Shown piece after piece: positions 6,543-17,017 of a stretch of DNA of 64,000 nucleotides. The DNA comes from an uncultured Moraxella sp. GTDB taxonomy: Bacteria; Pseudomonadota; Gammaproteobacteria; Pseudomonadales; Moraxellaceae. The notes beneath the pieces are model-generated. The model searched no databases and had not been told where the DNA came from. It worked only from the letters and a program-made list of their open reading frames with translations. Where the stretch lies: contig NZ_CAMCBS010000005.1 in assembly GCF_945873075.1 (NCBI RefSeq), positions 1 to 64,000 on the forward strand, in the 5' to 3' direction. The stretch's first letter is position 1. Each line of letters starts with the position of its first letter. Position numbers and translations under genes: made by a program.

Positions 6543-8039
6543 ATGACAAGCACGCCAACCGTATTTGACCCAAAAAATCCAACCACCACGCAAAGTTCTG
6601 AACCTTATCACCACAAAGCCAATCACAACCAAAACCGCAGTATCGACCAAAGTGGTATGGTTGCGACATCCACAGCAAATGGCGCGCCAAAAATCGGCTT
6701 TGTATCGCTAGGCTGTCCAAAAGCACTCGTCGATAGCGAACGCATCATCACTGAGCTTAGCCGTGAAGGTTATCAAGTCGCCAAAGATTATGACGGTGCG
6801 GATTTGGTGGTCGTCAATACTTGCGGTTTTATTGAATCTGCTGTCCAAGAATCGCTCGATGCCATTGGCGAAGCCATCAACCAAAACGGTAAAGTCATCG
6901 TCACAGGCTGTCTAGGCAAAGATGCCGAAAAAATCCGCACCATGCACCCATCTGTGCTTGCCGTGACTGGGGCGCACGCTTATGATGAAGTGGTATCAGC
7001 CGTCACCCATCATGTGCCGAAGCCTGTTAAATCAAAGACTTATGACCCAAAAATCGATCTCATCAATGATGCAGGCATCAAGCTAACACCTAAGCATTAT
7101 GCCTATCTAAAAATCTCTGAAGGCTGTAATCATCGCTGTACATTCTGCATCATCCCATCACTGCGTGGGGATTTGGTCAGTCGTACCATCGATGGCGTGA
7201 TGAAAGAAGCGGTCGCACTCAAAAATAGCGGTGTCAAAGAGCTACTCATCATCTCCCAAGACACTTCTGCGTATGGCGTAGACACCAAATACAAGACGGT
7301 CTTTTGGGATGGTCAGCCGATTAAGACGAAGTTTTTTGATCTGTGTGAGCAGATGGCGAAGCTTGGCATCTGGGTACGCCTACACTATGTCTATCCTTAT
7401 CCACACGTGGATCAAGTGGTGCAAATCATGGCGGACAGTATGGCAAAGTCAGGCGGTACAGGCGGACTACTCCCCTATCTTGACATCCCATTTCAGCACG
7501 CAAGCCCAACCGTGCTAAAAGCCATGAAACGCCCTGCGATGAGCGAAGACACCCTTGAGCGTATCCGTGCGTGGCGTGCGATTTGCCCGGATATTGTCAT
7601 CCGCTCGACTTTTGTGGTGGGCTTTCCGGGCGAAACCGAAGCCGACTTTGAATACCTGCTTGACTGGCTAAAACAGGCGCGCCTTGACCGTGTCGGCTGT
7701 TTTACTTATTCAGAAGTCGAAGGTGCGGTGGCGAACGATTTGCCAAATCCTGTACCTGATCATATCAAGCAAGAACGCTATGAGCGACTGATGGCACTTC
7801 AACAACAAATCAGCAGTGATAAGCTTGCCGAAAAAGTCGGCAAACGCCTAGTCGTGCTCGTCGATGAGATTGATACCGAAGAAAATATCGCCATCTGCCG
7901 TAGCTATGCCGATGCACCTGAGATTGACGGTCATGTCTATGTGGACAATATCGACGCCACTGTCAAAGCAGGTGATATGCTGACGGTGACGATTGATGAA
8001 GCGAGCGACTATGATTTGTTTGCAAGTTTTGGTTCGTGA
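6543..8039 (+). CDS. rimO: Ribosomal protein S12 methylthiotransferase RimO
   Basis: A radical-SAM enzyme that adds a methylthio group to the conserved aspartate of ribosomal protein S12. It is 498 residues long, against about 441 in E. coli. The radical-SAM cluster cysteines are C195, C199 and C202 in CNHRCTFC; the N-terminal UPF0004 domain has the auxiliary-cluster cysteines C58, C94 and C123; a TRAM domain forms the C-terminus. The first 47 residues are a polar, low-complexity extension not found in the E. coli enzyme. An internal ATG at residue 39 would remove most of it, so the start is not certain. A terminator follows the gene. Confidence 0.95.
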   Translation: MTSTPTVFDPKNPTTTQSSEPYHHKANHNQNRSIDQSGMVATSTANGAPKIGFVSLGCPKALVDSERIITELSREGYQVAKDYDGADLVVVNTCGFIESAVQESLDAIGEAINQNGKVIVTGCLGKDAEKIRTMHPSVLAVTGAHAYDEVVSAVTHHVPKPVKSKTYDPKIDLINDAGIKLTPKHYAYLKISEGCNHRCTFCIIPSLRGDLVSRTIDGVMKEAVALKNSGVKELLIISQDTSAYGVDTKYKTVFWDGQPIKTKFFDLCEQMAKLGIWVRLHYVYPYPHVDQVVQIMADSMAKSGGTGGLLPYLDIPFQHASPTVLKAMKRPAMSEDTLERIRAWRAICPDIVIRSTFVVGFPGETEADFEYLLDWLKQARLDRVGCFTYSEVEGAVANDLPNPVPDHIKQERYERLMALQQQISSDKLAEKVGKRLVVLVDEIDTEENIAICRSYADAPEIDGHVYVDNIDATVKAGDMLTVTIDEASDYDLFASFGS

Positions 8040-8070
8040 TTGATTTGGCATCATGACAAGCATTCACCCA

Positions 8071-8097
8071 AGCCATTCCGCTGAATGGCTTTTTTTA
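8071..8097 (+). terminator. Terminator after rimO
   Basis: AGCCATT (8071-8077) and AATGGCT (8084-8090) form a seven-pair stem with a six-base loop, followed by a T run. Confidence 0.8.
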
Positions 8098-8117
8098 TAA
8101 AATAACGATAAATCACC

Positions 8118-9275
8118 ATGACCCACGCCCAGCAAAGCTTTGTCCCTGTCATTATCCTTGCGCTATCGGCGTTTGTGTTTAATACCACAGAGTTTATCCC
8201 CATTGCGCTGCTGACCGACATCGGTGCAAGCTTTGGCATGACAGCAAGCCAAACAGGTATCATGATGACGGTGTATGCATGGATTGTCGCCCTGCTGTCA
8301 CTGCCGATGATGCTACTGACTGCCACCATTGAGCGTAAAAAGTTACTACTGGCGCTCTTTGCACTCTTTGTCATCAGTCACGGCGTATCTTATCTGGCAA
8401 CAAGCTTTACCATGCTACTCATCAGCCGTGCGATGGTGGCGCTGACCCATGCGGTGTTTTGGTCAATCACGGCAAGCCTAGTCGTACGCCTAGCACCCGA
8501 TGGCAAGCAAACACAAGCACTAGGGCTACTCTCCACAGGCGGTGCATTAGCGACGGTGCTTGGCTTACCCTTAGGGCGAGTGCTTGGGCAATTGCTTGAT
8601 TGGCGGACAAGCTTTGGGGTGATTGGCTTGATTGGGCTTATCATCATGCTACTACTCACCTATCTGTTGCCACGCTTGCCTGCACAGAACTCGGGGAATT
8701 TATCTAGCCTACCTGATATTTTACACAACAAGCCACTGCTTGGCGTGTATCTGATGATTGTGCTTGCGATTACGGCGCATTTTGGGGCGTATAGCTATAT
8801 TGAGCCATTTGTGCTGACGGCGACGGATTTTGGTGCGGATTTTGCGACGATGGTACTGCTGATTTTTGGGGTGGCAGGTATCGTGGCGAGTATCTTATTT
8901 GGGCGGTATTATGAAAAACCTGGCAATCGCTTTATTGGACTGGCTTTTGGCGGTATGCTTATTGGCTTGATGGCGCTTACACCGATGAGTAGATTTCAAA
9001 CCGTCTGGACGGTTTTGGTATTTGTTTGGGGTGTGTCGCTGACTGCGTTGGCACTCTCGCTACAAATCCGTGTGCTAAAACTCGCCCCAAAAGCCACCGA
9101 TGTCGCCATGTCGATATTCTCGGGGATTTTTAATGTTGGTATTGGTGGTGGCGCGATGGTGGGCAGTCTTGTGATTGCAGGGCTTGGCATTGGTATGATT
9201 GGTTATGTCGGTGCACTGATTTTGATGGGTGCGATTGGGGTGTTTATGATAAGTACCAAAAAGCAATCGTCATAA
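8118..9275 (+). CDS. sotB: Sugar efflux transporter of the SotB/YdeA type (MFS)
   Basis: A 385-residue inner-membrane protein of the DHA1 branch of the major facilitator superfamily, with about twelve hydrophobic helices. It matches E. coli SotB in many long pieces, for example FNTTEFIPIALLTDIG, FWSITASLVVRLAP, SYIEPFV and ATDVAMSIFSGIFNVGIG. SotB exports arabinose, IPTG and related sugars in E. coli; the true substrate here is unknown. It stands alone between the rimO terminator and a bidirectional terminator shared with pncA. Confidence 0.88.
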   Translation: MTHAQQSFVPVIILALSAFVFNTTEFIPIALLTDIGASFGMTASQTGIMMTVYAWIVALLSLPMMLLTATIERKKLLLALFALFVISHGVSYLATSFTMLLISRAMVALTHAVFWSITASLVVRLAPDGKQTQALGLLSTGGALATVLGLPLGRVLGQLLDWRTSFGVIGLIGLIIMLLLTYLLPRLPAQNSGNLSSLPDILHNKPLLGVYLMIVLAITAHFGAYSYIEPFVLTATDFGADFATMVLLIFGVAGIVASILFGRYYEKPGNRFIGLAFGGMLIGLMALTPMSRFQTVWTVLVFVWGVSLTALALSLQIRVLKLAPKATDVAMSIFSGIFNVGIGGGAMVGSLVIAGLGIGMIGYVGALILMGAIGVFMISTKKQSS

Positions 9276-9309
9276 ATGACCATTAGGATGGATATTTATC
9301 ACATGATTA

Positions 9310-9357
9310 AAAATAAGCCAATGAGATATTAATACCGCATCATCTCATTGGCTTTTA
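9310..9357. terminator. Bidirectional terminator between sotB and pncA
   Basis: Twelve-pair inverted repeat AGCCAATGAGAT (9316-9327) and ATCTCATTGGCT (9342-9353), with T runs on both outgoing strands. It separates the convergent sotB and pncA. Confidence 0.85.
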
Positions 9358-9382
9358 GATTAAGTAAATCATTCTACTTGAT

Positions 9383-10006
9383 TTAGCTAAATTTCCCAAA
9401 ATCCAGCACCACATCCATCGCCTGCATATCATCGATGGCAGCTTGTAGTGAGCCATCTTGGTCGATGGCAGCGGTCGCATCCATCAGCACGGTGCAGTGA
9501 TAGCCCAGATTGGCAGCATCCATCGCCGTCCACGCCACACAAAAATCTGTGGCAATCCCCACCACATAGACGGTATCAATGCCACGCTGTTTGAGATAGC
9601 CATCCAGCCCCGTCATCGTGCCATCCGCTTCCATAAAGCCAGAATAACTATCCACCCGCCAATGATGGCCCTTGCGGATAATCAGCTGTGCGTGCGGAAT
9701 GTCTAAGTCGGGATGAAAATTGGCATCGTCCGTGCCTTGTACACAGTGGTCAGGCCACAGCACCTGCTCGCCATAGTTTAGCACGATGGTGTCAAATGGC
9801 TGTTTGTCCGCATGATTGGATGCAAATGAGATATGATTGGCAGGATGATAATCTTGGGTCAGCACCACATGCTCAAACTGCTTGGCAAGCTCGTTAATGA
9901 TAGGCACGACACGCTGCGCCCCCTGAACCGCCAGATTGCCTGTGATAAAGCCATTTTGGACATCGACCACGATGAGCGCCGTGGTTGCTTGATTGATATT
10001 TTTCAT
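9383..10006 (-). CDS. pncA: Nicotinamidase / pyrazinamidase PncA
   Basis: A 207-residue isochorismatase-fold hydrolase converting nicotinamide to nicotinic acid for NAD salvage. The catalytic triad is visible as Asp15 (VVDVQNGF), Lys112 (IRKGH) and Cys156 (ATDFCVAWT). Metal ligands Asp52, His54 and His58 sit in QDYHPANH. Length matches E. coli PncA (about 213). It lies 24 bases downstream of fpr on the same strand and is probably co-transcribed with it, a pairing that joins NAD salvage to an NADP-dependent reductase. Confidence 0.95.
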   Translation of the reverse strand: MKNINQATTALIVVDVQNGFITGNLAVQGAQRVVPIINELAKQFEHVVLTQDYHPANHISFASNHADKQPFDTIVLNYGEQVLWPDHCVQGTDDANFHPDLDIPHAQLIIRKGHHWRVDSYSGFMEADGTMTGLDGYLKQRGIDTVYVVGIATDFCVAWTAMDAANLGYHCTVLMDATAAIDQDGSLQAAIDDMQAMDVVLDFGKFS

Positions 10007-10030
10007 AATTTCCCAACAGTTTATAAATCG

Positions 10031-10834
10031 TTACCAATAATTCTCAACAGCGATATTGCCCACGCCACGACGGTTCATGGTCAGCCCCTTTGCCTTCAGC
10101 GCTTCTTTGGTGTCATCGACCATCTGCGGATTGCCACAGAGCATCACATGGCTATCAGCATCAAAAGCCAATCCCGCCGCCTGCTCAAGCTCACCACGCT
10201 CAATCAATGTCGGGATACGAGCTTGTAGGCAACCTTCAACCGCTTCACGAGTCACAATCGGGATGTAGCGAAAATTCACCGCCTGCTCGCTCATCTCGGA
10301 GAATGTTTTGGCAAGTTCATGGATTTTGTCTTGAAAGGCAAGTTCCGCACTCGTGCGAGCACTATATACCAAGATGATATTTTGATAATTTTCCCAAGTA
10401 TATAAATCTTGCAGCATCGATAAAAATGGTGCAAGCCCTGTGCCTGTGGACAGTAGCCACAGCGTCTTTGGTGCAGGTTCTTGATAGCGTGATAAGGTCA
10501 AAAAGCCAAACGGCATGGGATTAAGCCACAGCGTATCACCGACTTGTAGATGCTGTAGCTGTGAGGTAAACGCCCCATCAGGCACAACCACCGAAAAAAA
10601 TTCAAGCACTTCATCATATGGTGATGATGCCACCGAATACGCCCGAAAAATCCGCTCATCGGGTACATCGTTGCCTTGATTGGCATGAAGTTCGCTGGGA
10701 TTGACACCCAATCGTACAAACTGCCCCGCTTCAAAGCGAAAGCCATCAGGGCGAGTGGTGGTAAAGCTAAATAAAGTATCCGACCAGACGGTCTTTGAAA
10801 GCACGGTGAGTGCGGTGGCTTTGTCGTCGCTCAT
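10031..10834 (-). CDS. fpr: Ferredoxin/flavodoxin--NADP+ reductase
   Basis: A 267-residue FAD enzyme moving electrons between NADP(H) and ferredoxin or flavodoxin. The FAD-binding motif RAYSVASSPYDE is followed by the NADP-binding motif STGTGLAPFLSM and CGNPQM. The protein ends in ENYW, and a C-terminal aromatic stacking on the flavin is usual in this class. Length and ending resemble the bacterial subclass of Azotobacter and Pseudomonas reductases. It shares a transcript with pncA. The short gap to the nuo terminator upstream (10835-10877) must hold its promoter, though I see no strong hexamers. Confidence 0.93.
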   Translation of the reverse strand: MSDDKATALTVLSKTVWSDTLFSFTTTRPDGFRFEAGQFVRLGVNPSELHANQGNDVPDERIFRAYSVASSPYDEVLEFFSVVVPDGAFTSQLQHLQVGDTLWLNPMPFGFLTLSRYQEPAPKTLWLLSTGTGLAPFLSMLQDLYTWENYQNIILVYSARTSAELAFQDKIHELAKTFSEMSEQAVNFRYIPIVTREAVEGCLQARIPTLIERGELEQAAGLAFDADSHVMLCGNPQMVDDTKEALKAKGLTMNRRGVGNIAVENYW

Positions 10835-10877
10835 AAGTCATCATTCATCATTTAAAAAATACAATATACCAAAGCCA

Positions 10878-10914
10878 TCAAAACAAAACAAGCACCAATG
10901 ATGGTGCTTGTTTT
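10878..10914 (-). terminator. Terminator of the nuo operon
   Basis: A thirteen-pair perfect stem (10885-10897 with 10902-10914) and a four-base loop directly after nuoN, followed on the minus strand by TTTTGTTTTG. Confidence 0.88.
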
Positions 10915-10931
10915 AAGTCAATGGCAAACGA

Positions 10932-12410
10932 TTAGCGAATCATCGCAAGTCCTGCCAATTGCATCATACCTTCTGGTAGGACACCAAAGATAAGCACAAT
11001 TGCAGTGACAATCATCACCATCACGCCACCTGCTTTGACGCCCCAATGTTGGTGCGCATCAAACTCAAGGTTGGTTTTTGGTTTTTGGTATAGATTAACG
11101 AGTACTCGCAGATAGTAATACAAACCGATGGCACTGCCAAGGATAATCATACCTGCCGCCCAAAAACGCATCCCTTGTACTGCTGCAAAGAAGATGGTGA
11201 ACTTGGTGATAAAGCCTGCTGTCAATGGAATACCTGCCAATGACAATAGCATCACCGTCAGCACCGCAGTCAGGACAGGACGACGCCAGAACAGACCTTG
11301 ATAGAATCGCATCTCATCAGCTTCGCCACTGATTGATGTATGTCCACGCTCACGGTATGGGCTAGACATCAGTGCAATCACGCCAAAAGCACCAATCGAT
11401 GTCAGCGCATAGATACCCATGTACATACTTACCAAGCCTGCGCCACCACCTTGTACTGCCAACAGTGCAATCAGCGCATAGCCAATATGGGCAATCGATG
11501 AATACGCCAACATACGCTTGAGATTGTCTTGGCGGATGGCAAGCAAGTTACCAATCAAAATCGACAATGCCACGACCACAACCAATGCTGTATCAAATGC
11601 AGGTACTGTCTGTGCAAGGCTACCGGCAAAGAAACGCAGTGCCAATGCCATCATCGCAACCTTGCTGACGCTTGCCAAAAATGCCGCCACCGGCGCAGGT
11701 GCGCCTTCATAGACATCTGACACCCACGCATGAAACGGCGCTGCTGATAGCTTAAAGGCAATCGACGCAAGCATCATCACCGCACCGACGACGAACAAGC
11801 TAGAGACTTCTTGGGCAAGTAGCAGTTTTGCCAGTTCTTTGAATACCAATGTACCTGCATCCGCAAAGATGAGCGCCATACCCATCAATAGTGTCGCTGA
11901 TGCAGCTGCTGATAGCACTAGGTATTTGAGACCCGCTTCGAGCGAACGCGACCGCAAGAAAGTATAAGCGAGCATCCCATACATCGGCACAGACAACAGC
12001 TCAAGGCTCATGAAGAATGCTGCCAAGTGCTCAGCACCTGTCATCAGCATTGCACCTAATGTTGAAATTAGCATCAACAAATACAGTTCATCTTTATTGT
12101 CTTTGAGCGTCTCAAAATAGCCATAAGACAGCGTACAGCACGCCAATGACGCAATCAAAATCACGCCCATATTAAACTTGGCAAAGCCGTCAAACATAAA
12201 CAGACCACCAAGTGTACCGCCTGATAGTATCAAGCCCATCGCCTGCGCCAATAAAGCAAGTAAAGCAATGTTTAGACCGACGACGCTGATGGTCGCCGTC
12301 CAAAAGTGCGAACGCTTCATGGCGATGGCGAACATCACCACCAAAGCAGTCACCGCCACCACAACCATCGGCAGTAATGACGAAACAGATGCGAAAATCA
12401 TATGATCCAT
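10932..12410 (-). CDS. nuoN: NADH-quinone oxidoreductase subunit N
   Basis: A 492-residue antiporter-like membrane subunit of complex I (proton-translocating arm), with about fourteen hydrophobic helices. The conserved charged helix regions are present, including KMLAYSSIAHIGYALIAL and HAWVSDVYEGAPAPVAAFLASVSK, typical of NuoN/ND2. It is the last gene of the operon; its start is two bases past the nuoM stop, so the two are translationally coupled. A strong terminator follows. Confidence 0.96.
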   Translation of the reverse strand: MDHMIFASVSSLLPMVVVAVTALVVMFAIAMKRSHFWTATISVVGLNIALLALLAQAMGLILSGGTLGGLFMFDGFAKFNMGVILIASLACCTLSYGYFETLKDNKDELYLLMLISTLGAMLMTGAEHLAAFFMSLELLSVPMYGMLAYTFLRSRSLEAGLKYLVLSAAASATLLMGMALIFADAGTLVFKELAKLLLAQEVSSLFVVGAVMMLASIAFKLSAAPFHAWVSDVYEGAPAPVAAFLASVSKVAMMALALRFFAGSLAQTVPAFDTALVVVVALSILIGNLLAIRQDNLKRMLAYSSIAHIGYALIALLAVQGGGAGLVSMYMGIYALTSIGAFGVIALMSSPYRERGHTSISGEADEMRFYQGLFWRRPVLTAVLTVMLLSLAGIPLTAGFITKFTIFFAAVQGMRFWAAGMIILGSAIGLYYYLRVLVNLYQKPKTNLEFDAHQHWGVKAGGVMVMIVTAIVLIFGVLPEGMMQLAGLAMIR

Positions 12411-12412
12411 AA

Positions 12413-14128
12413 TTACTCTCCGTGTGTGTGGTTGTGACCGTGATGACCATGATGCCCGTGTTCAGGCTTGGCATCATGACCTACGCCATGCAGATGATCG
12501 GCGTGCTCATGCATAAAATCACCCATATGACCATCAATCAAGCGTACACCGTGTTCAGGGCTACCTGCTTTGACATCATAGGTATAAGCTTGTGAAATCC
12601 ACTGCATTGAGCTTTGTGATTTATCCAGTACAGGCTGTGGATATAGACCAAGCCATACCAAACCAGCACCCAAAGTCACTAGTAGTAGCAATTCACGCTT
12701 ACCAAGATCTTTGAGCTTACCGCCGTTTTGTTTAACTAATTCTACAGTGGTATTTTTGCCAAAGAGAGCTTGATAAATCATAATCAGCGAGTACAGACCT
12801 GCCAGTACAAGGCTCACGGTTGCAAGCACCGTTGCAATCGGATGCAGCTCAAATGCGCCAAGCAAAATCAAAATCTCACCGATAAAGTTACCCGTACCCG
12901 GAATACCAAGCAGTGCCGCACTAAAGAACATCAATAGCGGTGCAAAGTAGCGGAACTGACCCCACATACCACCCATCAAGGTCAAATCACGGGTGTGCAG
13001 ACGCTCATACAACTGACCTGCCATGATGAACAGTGCCGCACTTGATAGACCATGTGCAATCATCTGCACCATCAAGCCCTGTAGCGACACCAAAGTACCG
13101 GCATAAATTGCAAGCACCACAAAGCCCATGTGCGAGATACTGGTATAAGCAAGCAGTCGCTTGACATCGGTTTGGGCAAATGCCAAGAACGCCCCATAAA
13201 ATACGCCAATCATACCAAGCACAATCGCAATCGGAGCAAATTCAGCCGATGCAGCAGGGAACAATGGCAATACAAAACGCAATAAGCCAAATGCCGCTGT
13301 CTTAATCAAGATACCTGCCAAGTCCACAGAACCTGCGGTCGGTGCTTGGGCGTGTGCTTCAGGTAGCCAGCCATGCAGTGGAAAAATTGGCAACTTTACT
13401 GCAAAACCGATAAAGAAGCACAGCATGATGATGTATTCCCAACCGCCAAGATTTAGACCCAATAAGTCATGATAATCAAAGCTGAGCACCCCTGTTTGGC
13501 TAAAGTGAATGATGACCAGTAGCAAAATACCAATCAGCATAATCAAGCCTGATGCTTGGGTGTAGATGAAGAATTTGGTAGCGGCGTATTCTTTGGTGCG
13601 ACCGCCTGTGGCATTATGACCCCACAACGCAATCAAGAAATAAATTGGCAACAGCATCAATTCCCAAAAGAAGAAGAATAAGAATAAGTCAATTGCCAAA
13701 AAGACACCGATAACACCACCCAAGCTCCACAGTAGATTTAGGTGGAAAAAACCAACTCGGCGCTGAATCTCACCCCACGAACAGCCGACTGCCATGATGC
13801 CCAAAAATGCTGTCAAAGCAATCATCAGTAGCGATAGTCCATCCATCGCCAAGTGGAATTTGATGCCAAAGGTTGGAATCCACGGTAGGATAAACTGCGC
13901 TGCCCAAGGTAGGTTGTTCTTATCCACCGCCCCTTCGGTGGCAAGCAAGGTATTCATACCACCTTGTTGCCATAGCACCAAAGTCAAACCAAAGGTAATC
14001 ACCATACCAATCAGTGCAATCCACCGTGGCAAGCGATCATCCACTTTCTCAATCAGCCAGCAAAGCAAGCCTGCAATAAACGGAATTGCAATCAATGCTG
14101 GCAGTATCCAATTTTGTTCTAATGCCAT
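12413..14128 (-). CDS. nuoM: NADH-quinone oxidoreductase subunit M with histidine-rich C-terminus
   Basis: A 571-residue antiporter-like subunit of the complex I membrane arm. Conserved segments include LPLHGWLPEAHAQAPTAGSV, with the key charged and helix-breaking residues, and RLLAYTSISHMGFV. After the last helix the protein carries a soluble tail in which 13 of the final 32 residues are histidine, in patterns such as HGHHGHHGHNHTH. E. coli NuoM (about 509) has no such tail. It may bind metal or be a dispensable lineage-specific addition. The nuoL stop is one base upstream. Confidence 0.96.
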   Translation of the reverse strand: MALEQNWILPALIAIPFIAGLLCWLIEKVDDRLPRWIALIGMVITFGLTLVLWQQGGMNTLLATEGAVDKNNLPWAAQFILPWIPTFGIKFHLAMDGLSLLMIALTAFLGIMAVGCSWGEIQRRVGFFHLNLLWSLGGVIGVFLAIDLFLFFFFWELMLLPIYFLIALWGHNATGGRTKEYAATKFFIYTQASGLIMLIGILLLVIIHFSQTGVLSFDYHDLLGLNLGGWEYIIMLCFFIGFAVKLPIFPLHGWLPEAHAQAPTAGSVDLAGILIKTAAFGLLRFVLPLFPAASAEFAPIAIVLGMIGVFYGAFLAFAQTDVKRLLAYTSISHMGFVVLAIYAGTLVSLQGLMVQMIAHGLSSAALFIMAGQLYERLHTRDLTLMGGMWGQFRYFAPLLMFFSAALLGIPGTGNFIGEILILLGAFELHPIATVLATVSLVLAGLYSLIMIYQALFGKNTTVELVKQNGGKLKDLGKRELLLLVTLGAGLVWLGLYPQPVLDKSQSSMQWISQAYTYDVKAGSPEHGVRLIDGHMGDFMHEHADHLHGVGHDAKPEHGHHGHHGHNHTHGE

Positions 14129-14129
14129 C

Positions 14130-16001
14130 TTACACCACCATCATCATTGCCAAGATTAGAAGAATGACCAAACCAAAGCCAAAGCTAATCGCATGGGTGC
14201 GCAGTAGTCCAGTTTGGGTTTTTGTGGTCAATTTATTACCCACTGACGCAAGCGCAGGGAAAATATTAATCAGCTTATCAACTGGGTCATTGCGTAGCGC
14301 TTTGGTGATTGCCAAAAATGGCTTAACAAAGATAATGTCATACAACGCATCAAAGCCAAGCCCATGATAGCACCAGTGATACAATGCACCACCGATGGCA
14401 GTCTTTTTAAAGCACTCAAGCAGACGACCTTTGTTAAACACATACAAAATCACCGCCAGTAGTAAGCCTGCCGCCATAAAGCCAACAGCGATGTATTCGG
14501 CTGTGTGCTTGGCATCAGCATTACCTGCTTGCTCAAGTAGCGCGCCCGGGCCTAGTGGTAGTACGCCTGTCAAAGGCGGTACAAGCAGTGCACCCACACC
14601 CGTTGATAGTACCAGTAGCACGGTCAAAGGTAGCCAGTATGAGATGCCTGATAGCTTATGCGCATGAGTTTTTTCTTCGCCAAAGAAGGTAATCCAAATC
14701 AAGCGGAAAGTATAAACCGATGTCAAGAATGCACCAGCAACGCCCGCCCAAAACAGGGTTTGATAACCGCCTGCATAAGCTTCCCAAAGAATCGCTTCTT
14801 TTGAGTAGAAACCGACAGTCACCCAAGGTAGTGCAACGAGCGCACCGCCACCGACGACAAAGCAAGCGAACACCAGTGGAATTTTCTTATACAGACCACC
14901 CATCTTAAAGATGTTTTGTTCGTGATGCACTGACAAAATCACCGCACCCGATGCCAAGAATAAGAGCGCCTTAAAGAATGCGTGCGTCATCAAGTGGAAA
15001 ATCGCCACTTGCCATGCACCCACACCCAGAGCGATGAACATATAGCCAAGCTGACTCATGGTTGAGTACGCCAAGATACGCTTGATGTCTGTCTGCGCCA
15101 AGGCACAAAAACCTGCAACGAGCATTGAGATTGCACCGACGCCGCCTACCCAGTACAGTAGCACTTCAGGGGTCAGGACAAATAGCGGATGCATACGAGC
15201 AATCAGATACACACCTGCGGTAACCATCGTCGCTGCGTGAATCAGTGCCGATACCGGTGTCGGGCCTGCCATCGCATCAGCCAGCCATGTATGTAGTGGA
15301 ATCTGCGCTGATTTACCCCAAGCACCACCCACGAGCATCATTGTAGTCAAAATCATCGTTGGGTTATTGACGCTGAATACTTCAGGTGCTTTGGCGATAA
15401 TCTCTGTGATGGTCAATGTACCAAATTCACGGAACAATAAGAACAGACCAATCGCCAAGAACACATCACCCACACGAGTGACAGTAAATGCCTTGATTGC
15501 AGCACGACCATTGGCACGCTCAGTATAATAAAAACCAATCAACAGGTACGAGCAGATACCAACCCCTTCCCAACCTAGATATAGTAGCAATAGGTTATCG
15601 CCTTGTACCAGTAGTAGCATACTGGCGACGAATAGGTTCAGGTAGCTAAAAAAGCGAGCAAAGCCATCTTCACCCTTCATATACCATGAAGCAAATAGGT
15701 GAATCAAAAAGCCCACGCCCGTAATGATGGCGGTCATGGTCAAAGTCAGACCATCAAAATACAACCCAAAAGCAGGTGCAAAATCCCCCACTTTTAGCCA
15801 AGTCCATAGCGGTACATTCACCGCTTGTCCGTTATAATTTTGGAAATAATCGAGCGATGTCATCAAGGCAAAGATTGCCGACAATGCCATACTACCCACG
15901 CCCACAATGGTAGCCATTGTTTCAGATAGGCGATCACGCAAGCTTGCTAAGATCAAAAAACCAATCAGTGGGCAAATAAAAGTCCACGCTAGCATACTCA
16001 T
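14130..16001 (-). CDS. nuoL: NADH-quinone oxidoreductase subunit L
   Basis: A 623-residue subunit at the distal end of the complex I membrane arm, homologous to Mrp antiporters. It shows the classic block PLHTWLADAMAGPTPVSALIHAATMVTAGVYLIAR, here in pieces around residues 235-270, and ILAYSTMSQLGYMFIALG. The C-terminal part includes the segment expected for the long lateral helix spanning subunits M and N. Length matches E. coli NuoL (613). It begins three bases after nuoK and ends one base before nuoM. Confidence 0.96.
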   Translation of the reverse strand: MSMLAWTFICPLIGFLILASLRDRLSETMATIVGVGSMALSAIFALMTSLDYFQNYNGQAVNVPLWTWLKVGDFAPAFGLYFDGLTLTMTAIITGVGFLIHLFASWYMKGEDGFARFFSYLNLFVASMLLLVQGDNLLLLYLGWEGVGICSYLLIGFYYTERANGRAAIKAFTVTRVGDVFLAIGLFLLFREFGTLTITEIIAKAPEVFSVNNPTMILTTMMLVGGAWGKSAQIPLHTWLADAMAGPTPVSALIHAATMVTAGVYLIARMHPLFVLTPEVLLYWVGGVGAISMLVAGFCALAQTDIKRILAYSTMSQLGYMFIALGVGAWQVAIFHLMTHAFFKALLFLASGAVILSVHHEQNIFKMGGLYKKIPLVFACFVVGGGALVALPWVTVGFYSKEAILWEAYAGGYQTLFWAGVAGAFLTSVYTFRLIWITFFGEEKTHAHKLSGISYWLPLTVLLVLSTGVGALLVPPLTGVLPLGPGALLEQAGNADAKHTAEYIAVGFMAAGLLLAVILYVFNKGRLLECFKKTAIGGALYHWCYHGLGFDALYDIIFVKPFLAITKALRNDPVDKLINIFPALASVGNKLTTKTQTGLLRTHAISFGFGLVILLILAMMMVV

Positions 16002-16004
16002 GTC

Positions 16005-16379
16005 TTACCCCTTTAATCGACTGGCTTGATTTACATCAAGATTGCGGAATCGATGGTAGAACTGAAGCAAAATTGCCAAACCAATCGCCGCTTCTGCTGC
16101 TGCCAATGTCAGCACAAAAATGAACATGATTTGACCATCTGGGCTGCCCCACATATTACCTGCAACCACAAAAGCCAAAGCGGTCGAGTTCATCATAATC
16201 TCAAGGCTCATCAGCATAAATAGCACATTACGGCGTGCCATCACACCCACCAAGCCAATGGCAAATAAAATCGCTGCCAAAATCAGTGCGTGCGATGATG
16301 GAATACCCAAATTCGCCACTTGTTGCCCTGCTTGTACTGCCACATCGCTGACAGCTGTCTGCAAATTTGTCGCCATCAC
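16005..16379 (-). CDS. nuoK: NADH-quinone oxidoreductase subunit K
   Basis: A small membrane subunit with three helices and the conserved glutamate-containing segment [20 protein letters not shown], essential for proton transfer in the family. It has 124 residues against the usual 100-102. The extra 20 or so are a polar N-terminal extension before [18 protein letters not shown]. There is no internal ATG close to the usual start, so the extension seems real. It overlaps nuoJ by four bases. Confidence 0.95.
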   Translation of the reverse strand: MMATNLQTAVSDVAVQAGQQVANLGIPSSHALILAAILFAIGLVGVMARRNVLFMLMSLEIMMNSTALAFVVAGNMWGSPDGQIMFIFVLTLAAAEAAIGLAILLQFYHRFRNLDVNQASRLKG

Positions 16380-17017
16380 AGACCCCCTTGGCGTTTGTTA
16401 TGATCGGTAAAGACAGGACCATCAGGCTGATGGTTTGGTGCATTTGCCCCATCTTCGGTATCTTGGTAATGACTAAAGTTCTCATCATCGAGTGCTTTTT
16501 TGCCAAGATGATAAGCTGCAACCAGTGCGCCCAATAGCAAAAATGCCGCCACTTCAACGAGTAGCACATATTGGGTAAATAAGCTTGTGCCGACGGCTTT
16601 GGCATCGATGGTTTGGGCATTTAGCATTTGATTGGCATCAGATGATGATAAAATCAGACCCACAAGCACGGTGGCGATAATCAGCATCAAGCAAACAGGC
16701 GTCGCCCAAGCACTCGATGTCAGCCATGATTTTTCTTCGCTGACATCCGTGCCAAGATTTAGCATCATAATCACAAAGACAAACAGCACCAAAATCGCAC
16801 CAGCATACACAATCACTTCAAGCACGCCGGCAAATGGCGCACCTAGAATAAAGAAAATACCTGCCACTGCCAATAATGACACAATCATCGATAAGATGGC
16901 GTGCACAGGATTGGCGTGCGTCACCACTCGAAAACTAGCAAAAACTGCCACAGCTGCCAAGGCATAAAAGCCGACCAAATTGGCATTGCTTAAAATGTCG
17001 GATAAAATCGTCATCAT
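16376..17017 (-). CDS. nuoJ: NADH-quinone oxidoreductase subunit J
   Basis: A 213-residue membrane subunit of complex I with five hydrophobic helices; conserved blocks are [22 protein letters not shown] and [21 protein letters not shown] (in pieces around residues 35-100). The C-terminal 45 residues are hydrophilic. It overlaps both nuoI and nuoK by four bases, indicating tight translational coupling. Confidence 0.95.
   Translation of the reverse strand: MMTILSDILSNANLVGFYALAAVAVFASFRVVTHANPVHAILSMIVSLLAVAGIFFILGAPFAGVLEVIVYAGAILVLFVFVIMMLNLGTDVSEEKSWLTSSAWATPVCLMLIIATVLVGLILSSSDANQMLNAQTIDAKAVGTSLFTQYVLLVEVAAFLLLGALVAAYHLGKKALDDENFSHYQDTEDGANAPNHQPDGPVFTDHNKRQGGL

Noticed and set aside
9458-10377. 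Plus-strand frames over pncA and fpr
   Set aside because: They lie opposite two genes with intact catalytic motifs and show no domain of their own.
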